Assembly (NCBI RefSeq): GCF_030656115.1
Contig: NZ_JAUSOO010000061.1
Span: forward strand, 81,499 to 145,498
Origin: Hydrogenophaga sp.
Lineage (GTDB): Bacteria > Pseudomonadota > Gammaproteobacteria > Burkholderiales > Burkholderiaceae_C
Reading direction: 5' to 3'
DNA length: 64,000 nucleotides
Part shown: positions 9,117 to 18,323 of the stretch, piece after piece
Numbering within the stretch: the stretch's first letter is position 1
How the letters are laid out: every line of letters begins with the position of its first letter
The notes under the pieces: model-generated
Told to the model about the DNA's origin: nothing
Database searches by the model: none
Seen by the model: only the letters and a program-made list of their open reading frames with translations
Translations under genes and position numbers: made by a program

Positions 9117-12100
9117 ACCACATTCACCTGCTTGCCCAGCACCTGCTGGGCCAGGGGCACCAGGTGGTCGTGGTGGGTTAAGAACACCACTTGCATCTGG
9201 CGCGAGAGCTCGCCCAGCACCTGCAGGCCAGCGGTGGTGCGCTCGTCGTCAAAGTTGATGAACAGGTCGTCGGCAATCAGGGGCAGGCACAGGCCTTGGT
9301 CGGTTTGCAGTTCCAGCGCGGCCAGACGCAGTGCCAGGTAAAGCTGGTCGCGGGAACCTTCGCTCATGCCGGCCACGTCCACGGCTTGGCCGTTGGGGCG
9401 GATGCCGAACAGGCGCGGCGTGGCTTCTCCGGTGTCGACCAGCAGGCGGCTGAACGAGCCGCGTGTGAGGCCGCTGAAATGGGCCGAGGCTTTGGCGAGC
9501 ATGGGGCCTTGCTTGGTTTCGCGGAATTTCTCCATCGACCACTTCAGCAAGCGCGCGGCGGTGTGCAGTTTCAGGTAGCGCTCGGCGGCGTCGCCCATGG
9601 CGGCCAGGGCTTCCTGGCGGCGCGCTTCGGCTTGAGCGGCGCTGTCGGTGCCGTCCAGGGCGTCAAAAGCGGTTTTTTGGGTGCCGTGGCGGTTGCTGCA
9701 GGCGGCGATGTCTTCCACCACCTCGCCCGCCTGGCGGGTCAGTTGTTCCAGTTGGGCTTTGAGTTCGTCGGGGTCGATGGCGGCGATGTCTTGGCGCAGC
9801 CCATCCAGCGGCAGGCCATCGGCGGCCTGGGCCAGGGCGGCTTCGGCGGCTTGCATGTTGCGCAAGGCTTGACGGCGCTGGTCCGACTGTTCCACGGCGC
9901 GGGCCAGGGCGGCCAGGGTGTGCTCATCCGGTTGGTTGGGCAGACCGGCGGCGCTCATCAAGGGGGCCAGGCGGGCTTGCACGGCCTGTTGTTGCTGTTG
10001 GGCGGCGGCCAGTTCGGCGTGGCTGCGTTGCAGGCTTTGGCGCAGTTCGGCCGCGGTGGCGTCGGCTTGTTGGGCCTGGGCCAGGCGGCGGGCGAGTTCT
10101 TGGGCGGTGTGTTCGGGCGGGTGGTTGCACAGTTCAGGGGCGAGCTGGGCGGCCAGGGCTTGTGCCGTGGCGGCCAGACCGTTCAGGTCGGCCTGCATGT
10201 GGTCGATGCGTTCGCTGCGGATGCTGCGGATATGGTCCAGCAGGCGCTCCAGCGCTTGCAGGGTGTCCAGGTCGGCTTCAACCTGATCGGCCAGCGCGGT
10301 GTCGGGGTAGCCTGCGGCGGCCACGGCGGCTTGCCAGGATTGTTCCCAGTCGTGCCAGGCGGCCTGGGCGGTCTGCAGGGTGGTTTGCAGGCTGAGCAAG
10401 CTGGTTTGTGCTTCGTGCCGTTGCTGCGTCAAGCTGTTGCGCTGGCCTTGGGCTTGTTCGGCTTGGCTGAGGTGGGCACGGGCGCGGCGCAGGCATTCGG
10501 CCAGTTCGGGGGCGTCCGACGGGTTGGCGGTTTGCGCATGGGCCTCTGGACTCTCTGGACTCAGCAGCGCCCACAGGGTCTGCTGGATGCGGGCGGCGTC
10601 CTGGGTTTGGGCGGCCTGCTGTTGTGTGGCTTGGCTGTGTTCGGCGTGCAGGTCCAGCACGCGCTGGCGCTGCTGCAGCCAGACGGGGGCCATGTCCAGC
10701 GGCAGTTCGGGCAGGCCGCAACTGCTCGCCAGGGTGTGCCAGTCGGCCAGGCGCTGGGCCATGCGTTGTTGCACGGTCTGCCAGCGGCTGGCCAGGTGGC
10801 TTTGTTCTAAGCGCTGCTGTTCCAGTTGTTCGGCTTTGGCCTGGCGGGCGGCTTCGTGTTGGGCGCGGTCGAGCCGGGCGTCGGCCAGGTGGTCGGCTTC
10901 TTGCAATTGCGCTTCAAAGCTGGCTGCGTGCTCGTGCAGGTGCTGCGGTGTTTGCTTGATATGGCTCCAGGTGGCGTCGCGGTTTCGGCGGGCTTGTTGC
11001 ACATGGTCCAGCGAGACGGGTTGGAAGTCGCGCACCAGTTGTTCCAGCGCCTGCTCCAGGCGTTGCAGTTCCTGGTTTTTTTCATCCAGCGCGGTGTGGT
11101 GCGACTGGGCCTGTGCCGCGTCGCTGCGGTGTTGGCTCAGCAGGCTTTGCACCAGGGCGGCATCGGGCACCACCATGGCGCGCAGGGTGTCGGGCTCCTG
11201 GCGCCAGGGGCCCAGGGCGGCCAAAGCGGCTTCGGTGTGTTGGGCCAAGCGGGCGATGTGTTGGCGCGCCTCGCTCATGGCGGCGGCGTGGTCGCCCAGT
11301 TGCAGGGCCTGTTCCACGGCCAGGGCCAGACCGGGGTGCACCGCTCCGGCGCCCAGGCGGCCCAGGGCCTCTTGGGTGTGTTGCAGTTGTTGCTGGCGCT
11401 CGGCCATCTGGCGCTGTGCGCCGCGCAGGTCTTGGCTGAGCAGCACGCGCTGTTTCAGCAAACGCGCCAGGCGCGCGCGCACCGGTGCGCCGGGCAGGCG
11501 CTGGCGCACCGCGTCTTCGCTGTCCACCGGCCAGCCCAGGCCGCTGGCCAGCGCTTGCACGCGTTGCCACTCCAGGCGAATTTCGTCGGTGCGTTTGACG
11601 ATGTCGGTGCGGTGGGCGCGGAATTGCAGGCGGCGTTCGTTCAGCTCGGTGATGTCGGGCGCCAGGGCCAGCAGGTGCAGGTCCACCGGCGTGGCGTGCA
11701 GCGCGGCCTGGGCCTGCTCGGCATCGCGTTGCAGCCGCTGCACATCGGCACCCAGCAGCGCCCGTGCTTGCTGGGCGTCGCGCAGCACATCGGGCGCGTT
11801 CTCGGGCAGCAAGGGTGTGTCGGCATGGGCCAGGGCGTCGTGTTCGGCCCGGGCGGCGTCCAGCGCCATGAGCATGGGGCGCACGCGGCGAATGCGCTCC
11901 AGGCGGCTGAGTTGTTGGCGAATATCCACGTCGCGTTGCCGGGCTTCGGCCAGGGCGGCGGCGGTGGCGGCCAGCGCGTCGTGCAAGGTTTTCCAGTCTT
12001 TGGTGCGCAGCGTGGCTTGTTTGAAGGCGGTTTGGGCGGCGTCCAGGGCGTCTTGCGCTTGGTAATAGATGCGCGCAGCAGACTTGCGCGGCGCCCAGAG

Positions 12101-12625
12101 GGCGTCGGCCTCTTGCTGCAATTTCAACAGCGCTTCGCCCAGGTGTTGCACGCCGGCGGCAGACTGAAACAGCATGCGGCCCATGTCGTCGGAGGCCGAC
12201 AAAATGCCCGCGCCGCCTTGCACCAGGGTGCTGTGGTCCAGCGCGTACATGCGGTTGAAGGCGGTGGCCTGCAAGCTGCCCAGCCAAGGCTGCAGGGCTG
12301 TATCGGGCAGGGGCGCGTCGTTGGGCGTGCGCAGCGTGTTTTTGTTGCCTTTGGTGCGGTCAAACGCGAAGGGCTGTGCCGCATCGGGGCCGGGCCGTTG
12401 CTCCAGCACGCCGCCCAGGCGCAAATCGGGCATGGGGTGCAAAAACGCCAGCGGTGTGCGCGCGGGAATGCCAAACAGCCAGTCGCCTATGGCCGTGCGC
12501 ACGGTGGATTTGCCCGCCTCGTTGGGGCCGACGATGAGGTGGATGTCGCGGTCTTGGTGCGGCAGGGCCAGGGTGCGGTCGGTGAATTTGCCGTACCGGA
12601 TCAGCTTGAGTTCGCGGATGCGCAT
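9107..12625 (-). CDS. YhaN/SbcC-like AAA ATPase, DNA repair type
   Basis: Rad50/SbcC-type ABC ATPase of 1172 residues. The Walker A motif GPNEAGKST sits at 33-41 after an RxLKLIRYGKF start. The middle (about 180-1000) is a long Gln/Ala-rich coiled coil. Near the C-terminus are an ABC signature-like GMSEGSRDQLYLALRLA and a Walker B ending LIADDLFINFDDER. The short N-terminal form and the partner metallophosphoesterase 15 bases upstream match the YhaN/YhaO pair of Bacillus more than classical SbcC. It presumably forms a DNA-end-processing complex with that partner. The partner contains no coiled coil, so this subunit supplies it. Confidence 0.88.
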   Translation of the reverse strand: MRIRELKLIRYGKFTDRTLALPHQDRDIHLIVGPNEAGKSTVRTAIGDWLFGIPARTPLAFLHPMPDLRLGGVLEQRPGPDAAQPFAFDRTKGNKNTLRTPNDAPLPDTALQPWLGSLQATAFNRMYALDHSTLVQGGAGILSASDDMGRMLFQSAAGVQHLGEALLKLQQEADALWAPRKSAARIYYQAQDALDAAQTAFKQATLRTKDWKTLHDALAATAAALAEARQRDVDIRQQLSRLERIRRVRPMLMALDAARAEHDALAHADTPLLPENAPDVLRDAQQARALLGADVQRLQRDAEQAQAALHATPVDLHLLALAPDITELNERRLQFRAHRTDIVKRTDEIRLEWQRVQALASGLGWPVDSEDAVRQRLPGAPVRARLARLLKQRVLLSQDLRGAQRQMAERQQQLQHTQEALGRLGAGAVHPGLALAVEQALQLGDHAAAMSEARQHIARLAQHTEAALAALGPWRQEPDTLRAMVVPDAALVQSLLSQHRSDAAQAQSHHTALDEKNQELQRLEQALEQLVRDFQPVSLDHVQQARRNRDATWSHIKQTPQHLHEHAASFEAQLQEADHLADARLDRAQHEAARQAKAEQLEQQRLEQSHLASRWQTVQQRMAQRLADWHTLASSCGLPELPLDMAPVWLQQRQRVLDLHAEHSQATQQQAAQTQDAARIQQTLWALLSPESPEAHAQTANPSDAPELAECLRRARAHLSQAEQAQGQRNSLTQQRHEAQTSLLSLQTTLQTAQAAWHDWEQSWQAAVAAAGYPDTALADQVEADLDTLQALERLLDHIRSIRSERIDHMQADLNGLAATAQALAAQLAPELCNHPPEHTAQELARRLAQAQQADATAAELRQSLQRSHAELAAAQQQQQAVQARLAPLMSAAGLPNQPDEHTLAALARAVEQSDQRRQALRNMQAAEAALAQAADGLPLDGLRQDIAAIDPDELKAQLEQLTRQAGEVVEDIAACSNRHGTQKTAFDALDGTDSAAQAEARRQEALAAMGDAAERYLKLHTAARLLKWSMEKFRETKQGPMLAKASAHFSGLTRGSFSRLLVDTGEATPRLFGIRPNGQAVDVAGMSEGSRDQLYLALRLAALELQTDQGLCLPLIADDLFINFDDERTTAGLQVLGELSRQMQVVFLTHHDHLVPLAQQVLGKQVNVVYL

Positions 12626-12640
12626 GGTGGGACCTGCGGA

Positions 12641-13948
12641 TCAGGTGGGTGTGTTGGCGGATGCCGTGGCTGAAGCGCGGGCGTCTTGGCCCACCCGGGC
12701 CATCAGCACGGGCGTGGCCTGGCGGATGCGTTCGGGCACCTGGGCGGCGGGGTCCTGGCGCAGCAAAGACAGCTCGGGCGTGGCTTGCAGCACCTCGTGT
12801 GGCAGTTTTTCCAGCAGGGCCTGCCAGTCGGCCTGCAAAGCGCGCACAAAGTCGGGGTCGTCCTGGGCCGACAGCGCCAGACTCTCCAGCTCGGCCAGCG
12901 CGCCCTGGGTTTCGTCGTCGGCGCTGCTGCAGGCGGCAGCCAGGGGTTCGCTGGCCAATCGCACTTTTTCGATCCAAATGCGCTCGGCGTCCAGCGCCAC
13001 GGCCTGCGCAATCACCTCCTGGCGCAACTGGCCCTCGTCGGCCACCAGGTCGGCATGCGCGGCAGAGCGGCCTTTGAACACCACCCGCACCGCCAGCGGC
13101 AGGTGCACCGGTGTGTCGCTCAGCAGGCGTTCCAGGGCCTGCCCCACCAGGCGCACGGCGCTGCGCCCGTCGGCCACCGGGGCAATGTCGATGTCCAGCA
13201 GGTGCCAGCGCAACACATCCACCGCCAGGCGCTCCACGGCGGTGATGTCGCCGTCTTGCGCCGTGACCAACAGCGCACCGCGCTCGCCCAGTTCGCGGAT
13301 GTGGCGGCCTTGCAAATTGCCCGGGTAGGCAATGGTGACATCACCGCGCTGCACCCAATGCTCGTGCACATGGCCCAGCGCCCAATACTGGTAGCCCTTG
13401 GCCTGCAGTTCGACCACCGAACAGGGTGCGTATTGGGCGTGCTCGCTGTTGCCCTCCAGCGCCGTGTGCAACACGCCAATGTTGAGCCAGCCCGGCACCG
13501 GCGCGGGGTAACCCGGCAGCAGGTTCTCGGTGGTGGCCGCCACCTTGAAGCTGCGGCCGTGCAGCGCCACCTTGTGCTGCGCCAGGCAAAACGTGTCGGC
13601 CTTGCGCGCAGAGAACACTTGCACGTTGTCGGGCAAATCCAGGCTGCGCGTCATGTCGCTTTCGGCGTCGTGGTTGCCGTGCAGCAGAAACACCGGTATG
13701 CCGGCCTGGCGCAGCCGCCCCATTTGCTTGATGAAGAACAAGCCGGTGTTGAAGTCTTTCCAGTCGCCGTCGTACACATCGCCGGCAATGACCATGAAGT
13801 CCACCGGCTCTTCCATCGCGCACGTCACCAGGTTGTGAAACGCATCGCGGGTGGCGGTGCGCAGGCGTTCGGCGGGCGCATCGGGGTAAGCCGACAACCC
13901 CCGCAAGGGGCTGTCCAGGTGCAGGTCGGCGGCGTGGATGAATTTCAT
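12641..13948 (-). CDS. SbcD/Mre11-like metallophosphoesterase (DNA exonuclease)
   Basis: Calcineurin-like nuclease subunit. The metal-ligand motifs are in order: IHAADLHLDSPL at the N-terminus, VIAGDVYDGD, LHGNHD, and further on GVLHT and WALGHVHEH. About 435 residues, including a C-terminal capping region rich in Glu/Ala. The ATG at 13948 is preferred because the residues begin MKFIHAADLHLD; an in-frame TTG three codons upstream is possible. The coiled-coil ATPase gene begins 15 bases after its stop, so the two are an operon and likely one nuclease complex acting on DNA ends. The subfamily resembles Bacillus YhaO. Confidence 0.9.
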   Translation of the reverse strand: MKFIHAADLHLDSPLRGLSAYPDAPAERLRTATRDAFHNLVTCAMEEPVDFMVIAGDVYDGDWKDFNTGLFFIKQMGRLRQAGIPVFLLHGNHDAESDMTRSLDLPDNVQVFSARKADTFCLAQHKVALHGRSFKVAATTENLLPGYPAPVPGWLNIGVLHTALEGNSEHAQYAPCSVVELQAKGYQYWALGHVHEHWVQRGDVTIAYPGNLQGRHIRELGERGALLVTAQDGDITAVERLAVDVLRWHLLDIDIAPVADGRSAVRLVGQALERLLSDTPVHLPLAVRVVFKGRSAAHADLVADEGQLRQEVIAQAVALDAERIWIEKVRLASEPLAAACSSADDETQGALAELESLALSAQDDPDFVRALQADWQALLEKLPHEVLQATPELSLLRQDPAAQVPERIRQATPVLMARVGQDARASATASANTPT

Positions 13949-14115
13949 GTGGAACAACCCAGTCGTGTATCGTCAGCCTTGAATGATGCTGGATATTGTG
14001 GTCAATACCGTTGTGGAACCGATCTTTGCGCAAGTCCCAGGTGATTCAACTGGCCACACAGCGGCTTTGACACACATCAACGGCAACGGCCGGCCTCGCC
14101 GGTAGAAAGGTCTGC

Positions 14116-16545
14116 ATGCCCACCACCGCACTCCAGCCCCAACAGCTTCGGCTGACCATCGACCCCGCCACGCTGGGTTTTCAAGACACCAGCGAGTTGC
14201 TGGCGCAGCCCGTGCCCTGGATTGGCCAGGAGCGCGCCGAAAAAGCCGCGCGCTTTGGCATGGCGATGGACCAGCCCGACTACCACCTGTTTGTGCTGGG
14301 CGAGGTGGGCAGTGGCCGGTCCACCCTGCTGCGCGAGCTGGCGCACAGCGTGGCCGCCACCCGACCGGTGCCGCCCGACCTGTGTTACCTGCACAACTTT
14401 GACACGCCGGAGCGCCCGCGCGCCCTGCGCATGCCACCCGGCCAGGGCCGTCAGCTGCGCCAGCTGATGCAGCAGCTGTGCAAAACCCTGCAACGCGAGG
14501 TGCCTTTGCGGCTGGACAGCGAGGACTTCAAGGCCGAGAGCGAGCGCATTGAAAACACCTACAAGAGCGAAGAATCGCGCGCCTTTGCCGCGCTGGAGGC
14601 GTTTGCAGAAGCCCGCCACTTTCACCTGTTTCGCGAAGAAGGTCACCTGGTTTTCACGCTCATGGGCGACAGCGGCAACGCGCTGACCGCGGCCGAGGCC
14701 CACAGCCTTTCGCGCGAGCGCCGCGCCGAAGTGGACCAGGCAGAAGCCGAACTGCGCGAACAGATTGGGCAGTTTCTGGAAAAAACCCGGCCCATGGCCC
14801 GCGTGATGAACGAAGGCCTGGCCGCGCTGCGCCGCCAGGTGGTCAAGCCCCTGCTCGACCACGCATTGCAGGACATCCGGGTCAGCCTGAAAAAGCAGAT
14901 CAAGGACTCGGTGAAGCTCGGCCACTACCTCGACCGCGTGTTGCACGACGTGCTGGAGCACATTGAACTCTTCATCGTGCAGGACGAAGACGACGAACAA
15001 CGCCTGGCCGCGCTGGAACAGCTGCTCATGCGCTACCAGGTCAATGTGGTGGTGGACAACAGCGGCCTGGGTGGCGCGCCGGTGATCGTGGAAGACAACC
15101 CGGTCACGCACGCGCTGTTTGGCAGCATCGAATACCAGGCCGAAGAAGACGTGTTGATGACCGACTTTTCGCGCGTGCGCGCCGGCAGTCTGCTGAAAGC
15201 GCACGGGGGCTTTTTGCTGCTGCACCTGCGCGACCTGCTCACCGACCCGCAAGCCTGGGAAAAGATGCGCCGCTACCTGCGCTGCGGGCGGGTGCAAATT
15301 GAAGAGCCCGGCGCAGCGCTCATGCCCATGGCGGCGGTGTCGCTGCAGCCCGAGGCGGTGGACGCCGAGGTCAAGCTCATCCTGATCGGTTCGGTGGAGC
15401 ACTACTACGCGCTGCAGGAAGGCGACCCCGAGTTCGCCCGGCGCTTTCGTGTGAAGGTGGACTTTGCCGAAAGCTTCGCACCCACCGACGGCACCCGCCA
15501 GTCCACCGCCGTGTTTGTGGCCCACACCTGCCGCAAGCACGGTTTGCCGCCCCTTTCGGCCGCGGCCGTGGCCCGCCTGCTGGAAGACGCCCACCGCGAG
15601 GTGGACGACCAGGCCCGCCAGAGCGCCATTTTTGCGCGCACCGAAGCGCTGGTGGTGGAAAGTGCCGCACTGTGCCGTAGCCGTGCCGCCCACCGCGTGG
15701 ATGCCGCCGACGTGGATGCCGCCCTGGCCGCGCGCCGGCTGCGCCACGACTACCCCGAGCAGCGCCTGCGCGAATCGATTGCCGACGGTGAACGGCTGAT
15801 CACCTGCCAGGGCAGCGAAATCGGCCAGATCAACGGTTTGACACAGATCGACCTGGGCGACTGGCGCTTTGGCCTGCCGGTGCGCGTGAGCGCGCGCACC
15901 CACGCCGGCAACCAGGGGCTGCTCAACATCGAGCGCGAGGTGGACATGTCGGGCCCCATCCACGACAAAGGCGTGTTGATTCTGCACAGCTACCTCACCG
16001 CCCTGTTTGCTCACCTGGCGCCGCTGGCGCTGAACGCCTCCATCGTGTTCGAGCAGGAATACCACGGCGTGGAAGGCGACTCCGCTTCATGCGCCGAGCT
16101 GTTTGCGGTGCTCTCGTCGCTGGCGGGCGTGCCGCTGCTGCAGGGCATTGCCGTGACCGGTGCGCTCAACCAGCACGGCGAGGTGCTGCCGGTGGGCGGC
16201 ATCAACGAAAAAATAGAGGGCTGGTTTCGCGTGTGCGAAGCCGCCGGGCTGGACGGCCAGCAAGGCGTGCTGATCCCCGCGCGCAACCTGCGCCACCTGA
16301 TGCTCGACCCCGCCGTGGTGGACGCGGTGGCGCAAGGCCGCTTTCACATCCACACCGCCGCCCGGGTCGACGACGGGCTGGCGCTCATGACCGGTATGGC
16401 CTCGGGCCTGCCCACGGCACCGGGCGAACCGGTGAGCTACCCGCAAGAGAGCGTGCTTGGGCGCGCCGCCCACGCGCTGCTGGCCTACCGCCGCGCCTGC
16501 CAGCGCGCAGGGGCCACTGGTCGCTCGCGCCGCAACCGGCCCTGA
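14116..16545 (+). CDS. Lon-like ATP-dependent protease (COG1067 type)
   Basis: Cytoplasmic AAA-type protease of 809 residues. The C-terminal domain has the Lon catalytic dyad: Ser656 in EGDSAS and Lys699 in GGINEKIEG. The spacing of 43 residues equals that of Lon. The P-loop-like motif GEVGSGRST (62-70) has Arg in place of the invariant Lys, so ATP use may be altered; this may be normal for the subfamily. The middle has a coiled-coil helical insertion (about 130-300). It lacks the N-terminal substrate-recognition domain of housekeeping Lon. It starts after a GAAAGG ribosome site and stands alone. Confidence 0.85.
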   Translation: MPTTALQPQQLRLTIDPATLGFQDTSELLAQPVPWIGQERAEKAARFGMAMDQPDYHLFVLGEVGSGRSTLLRELAHSVAATRPVPPDLCYLHNFDTPERPRALRMPPGQGRQLRQLMQQLCKTLQREVPLRLDSEDFKAESERIENTYKSEESRAFAALEAFAEARHFHLFREEGHLVFTLMGDSGNALTAAEAHSLSRERRAEVDQAEAELREQIGQFLEKTRPMARVMNEGLAALRRQVVKPLLDHALQDIRVSLKKQIKDSVKLGHYLDRVLHDVLEHIELFIVQDEDDEQRLAALEQLLMRYQVNVVVDNSGLGGAPVIVEDNPVTHALFGSIEYQAEEDVLMTDFSRVRAGSLLKAHGGFLLLHLRDLLTDPQAWEKMRRYLRCGRVQIEEPGAALMPMAAVSLQPEAVDAEVKLILIGSVEHYYALQEGDPEFARRFRVKVDFAESFAPTDGTRQSTAVFVAHTCRKHGLPPLSAAAVARLLEDAHREVDDQARQSAIFARTEALVVESAALCRSRAAHRVDAADVDAALAARRLRHDYPEQRLRESIADGERLITCQGSEIGQINGLTQIDLGDWRFGLPVRVSARTHAGNQGLLNIEREVDMSGPIHDKGVLILHSYLTALFAHLAPLALNASIVFEQEYHGVEGDSASCAELFAVLSSLAGVPLLQGIAVTGALNQHGEVLPVGGINEKIEGWFRVCEAAGLDGQQGVLIPARNLRHLMLDPAVVDAVAQGRFHIHTAARVDDGLALMTGMASGLPTAPGEPVSYPQESVLGRAAHALLAYRRACQRAGATGRSRRNRP

Positions 16546-16676
16546 AGCAGCGGCGGCCCCCCGCCCGGCAGGGTATGTTCAGGGGAACCTCTGGGGCGGG
16601 TGCTGTTCCCATGGGCTGGGTTTTTCAATGCTGGAACCCCCCACCCTTGCAACCGAGAGAAAAGGAGCCTCTGCTG

Positions 16677-17150
16677 ATGACCTGGTCCACCCCCACCCGA
16701 CGCCGCCTCACCGCTGCCAGCCTGTGCATCGCCGCACTCTGCGCCAGCCCCCTGCTGCAGGCCCAACCGGCCCAGCAGATGGTCAGTGTGAGCGGCAGCT
16801 CGCTCAACATGCGCAGCGGCCCCGGCACCAACGCGCCAGTCTTGTGGGAGCTGAAAAAAGGGTACCCGCTACAGATCACGCAGCGCCAGGGCAACTGGCT
16901 GCAGGTGCGCGATTTCGAGGGCGATACGGGCTGGGTGGCGCGCTCGCTCACAGGCAAAGCGCCGCACCACGTGGTGAAGGCCAAGGTGGCCAACATCCGC
17001 AGCGGGCCGGGCACGCAGCACCGCCTGGTCGGCAAGGCCGACTATGGCGAGGTGCTGCGCACCCAAGAAAAACGCGCCGACTGGGTGCGGGTGGACCGCG
17101 CCGAAGGCCCGGGTGGCTGGATCGCCAAGTCCCTGCTCTGGGGCTGGTGA
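16677..17150 (+). CDS. secreted SH3-domain protein, two bacterial SH3 repeats
   Basis: A 157-residue protein with an N-terminal signal peptide (MTWSTPTRRRLTAASLCIAA then a hydrophobic run to about ALLQAQ). Two bacterial SH3 (SH3b) modules follow: one with SGSSLNMRSGPGTNAPVLWE and GNWLQVRDFEGDTGWV, the second with KVANIRSGPGTQHRL and DWVRVDRAEGPGGWI. The start at 16677 has AAAGGAG 10 bases upstream. Such proteins usually bind cell wall in the periplasm; the partner is unknown. A strong bidirectional terminator follows at once. Confidence 0.85.
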   Translation: MTWSTPTRRRLTAASLCIAALCASPLLQAQPAQQMVSVSGSSLNMRSGPGTNAPVLWELKKGYPLQITQRQGNWLQVRDFEGDTGWVARSLTGKAPHHVVKAKVANIRSGPGTQHRLVGKADYGEVLRTQEKRADWVRVDRAEGPGGWIAKSLLWGW

Positions 17151-17167
17151 GCGGCTGATGGTCTGAA

Positions 17168-17202
17168 AAAAAGCGGCGGGCCTCAAGGGCCCGCCGCTTT
17201 TT
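17168..17202. terminator. bidirectional intrinsic terminator
   Basis: Arms AAAAAGCGGCGGGCC (17168-17182) and GGCCCGCCGCTTTTT (17188-17202) pair perfectly around a 5-base loop, with T-runs on both strands. It sits between the converging SH3 gene and proV, and serves both. Confidence 0.92.
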
Positions 17203-17219
17203 GGGGGTGTGAAGCCTGG

Positions 17220-18323
17220 TCAGACCGACGGTGCTGAAACCGCCTCCGGGTTGGGCGGCACGATGGCGCCGATGATGTCGCCCATGCTCAGCGTGCCCAG
17301 GTGCCTGCCTTTGCTGGTGACGACATTGGCAACCTCCTTGTTGTCGGCACTCAGCAGGCGGGCCACTTCTTCAATCACCAGGCTCGGGTCCACATCGGGG
17401 CCGTCCACCCGGGCGCCCGGCACCATGAGCGTGCGCGAGCGGATCACGCGGCCGCGGTTCACATCGCGCACAAAGCTGGCAATGTAGTCGTTGGCCGGTT
17501 TCAGCACGATCTGCTGCCCGGTGCCCTGCTGCACCGCTTCGCCGTCGCGCAGAATCGCAATGCGGTCGCCCAGGCGCAAGGCCTCGTCCAGGTCGTGGGT
17601 GATGAACACCACGGTTTTGCCAATCTCTTGCTGCAGGTCCAGCAACACGCTTTGCATGTCGCTGCGAATCAGCGGGTCGAGCGCGGAAAACGCCTCGTCC
17701 ATCAGCAAGATGGGCGCGTCGTTGGTGAGCGCCCGGGCCAAGCCCACGCGCTGCTGCATGCCGCCCGAGAGCTGGTTGGGGTAGCTGTCTTCATAGCCTT
17801 TGAGTCCCACACGCTCGATCCAGCGCAGGGCGCTTTCGCGCCGTTTCTTCTGCTTGATGCCCTGCACCTGCAAGCCGTATTCGGCGTTTTCCAGCACCGT
17901 GTAGTGCGGAAACAGCGCAAAGTTCTGGAACACCATGGCGGTCTGCTCGCGCCGAAAACGCAGCAGCTCGCGCTGGTTCATCTTCACCACGTCCACCTCG
18001 CGCCCGTCCACCGGCACCCGCAGCTCGCCCGATGTGGGGTCGATCAGGCGGTTGATGTGGCGGATCAGCGTGCTCTTGCCCGAACCGGACAGGCCCATCA
18101 CCACCTGAATGCCGCCCGCCGGCATGTCGATGTTGATGTCGCGCAGGCCCAGCACATGGCCGTGCGTGTCGCGCAGTTCCTGCTTGCTCATGCCTTGCTG
18201 CACGGCCTCCAGGAACTTGTCGGGCGTGGGGCCAAAGATCTTGTACAGGTGGCGAATCGAAATGCCCGTGGGCGTGGCCTGCGGGTTGGCAGACGGCGCG
18301 GCGGTTTGTAGGGAGTCAACCAT
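17220..18323 (-). CDS. proV: glycine betaine/proline ABC transporter ATP-binding protein
   Basis: ATPase of the ProU/OpuA-type osmoprotectant importer. Walker A is VMGLSGSGKST, the signature LSGGMQQRVGLARAL, and Walker B ILLMDEAFSALDPLIR. The region before the P-loop (IRHLYKIFGPTPDKFLEAVQ) is the ProV-specific N-terminus. The C-terminus has tandem CBS-like sequence that would sense ionic strength. The ATG at 18323 is chosen because it overlaps the stop of proW by 8 bases, implying translational coupling. Length 367. Transcribed with proX and proW. Confidence 0.94.
   Translation of the reverse strand: MVDSLQTAAPSANPQATPTGISIRHLYKIFGPTPDKFLEAVQQGMSKQELRDTHGHVLGLRDINIDMPAGGIQVVMGLSGSGKSTLIRHINRLIDPTSGELRVPVDGREVDVVKMNQRELLRFRREQTAMVFQNFALFPHYTVLENAEYGLQVQGIKQKKRRESALRWIERVGLKGYEDSYPNQLSGGMQQRVGLARALTNDAPILLMDEAFSALDPLIRSDMQSVLLDLQQEIGKTVVFITHDLDEALRLGDRIAILRDGEAVQQGTGQQIVLKPANDYIASFVRDVNRGRVIRSRTLMVPGARVDGPDVDPSLVIEEVARLLSADNKEVANVVTSKGRHLGTLSMGDIIGAIVPPNPEAVSAPSV

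Noticed and set aside
9191..12673. Long open frames on the plus strand antisense to the YhaN-like ATPase, over 500 codons.
   Set aside because: They are shadow frames of a GC-rich gene with strong third-position bias; composition is unlike real proteins and the minus-strand gene has clear ATPase motifs.
14077..16065. A 660-codon open frame antisense to the Lon-like protease.
   Set aside because: Shadow frame of the GC-rich plus-strand gene; no recognisable domain and no ribosome site.
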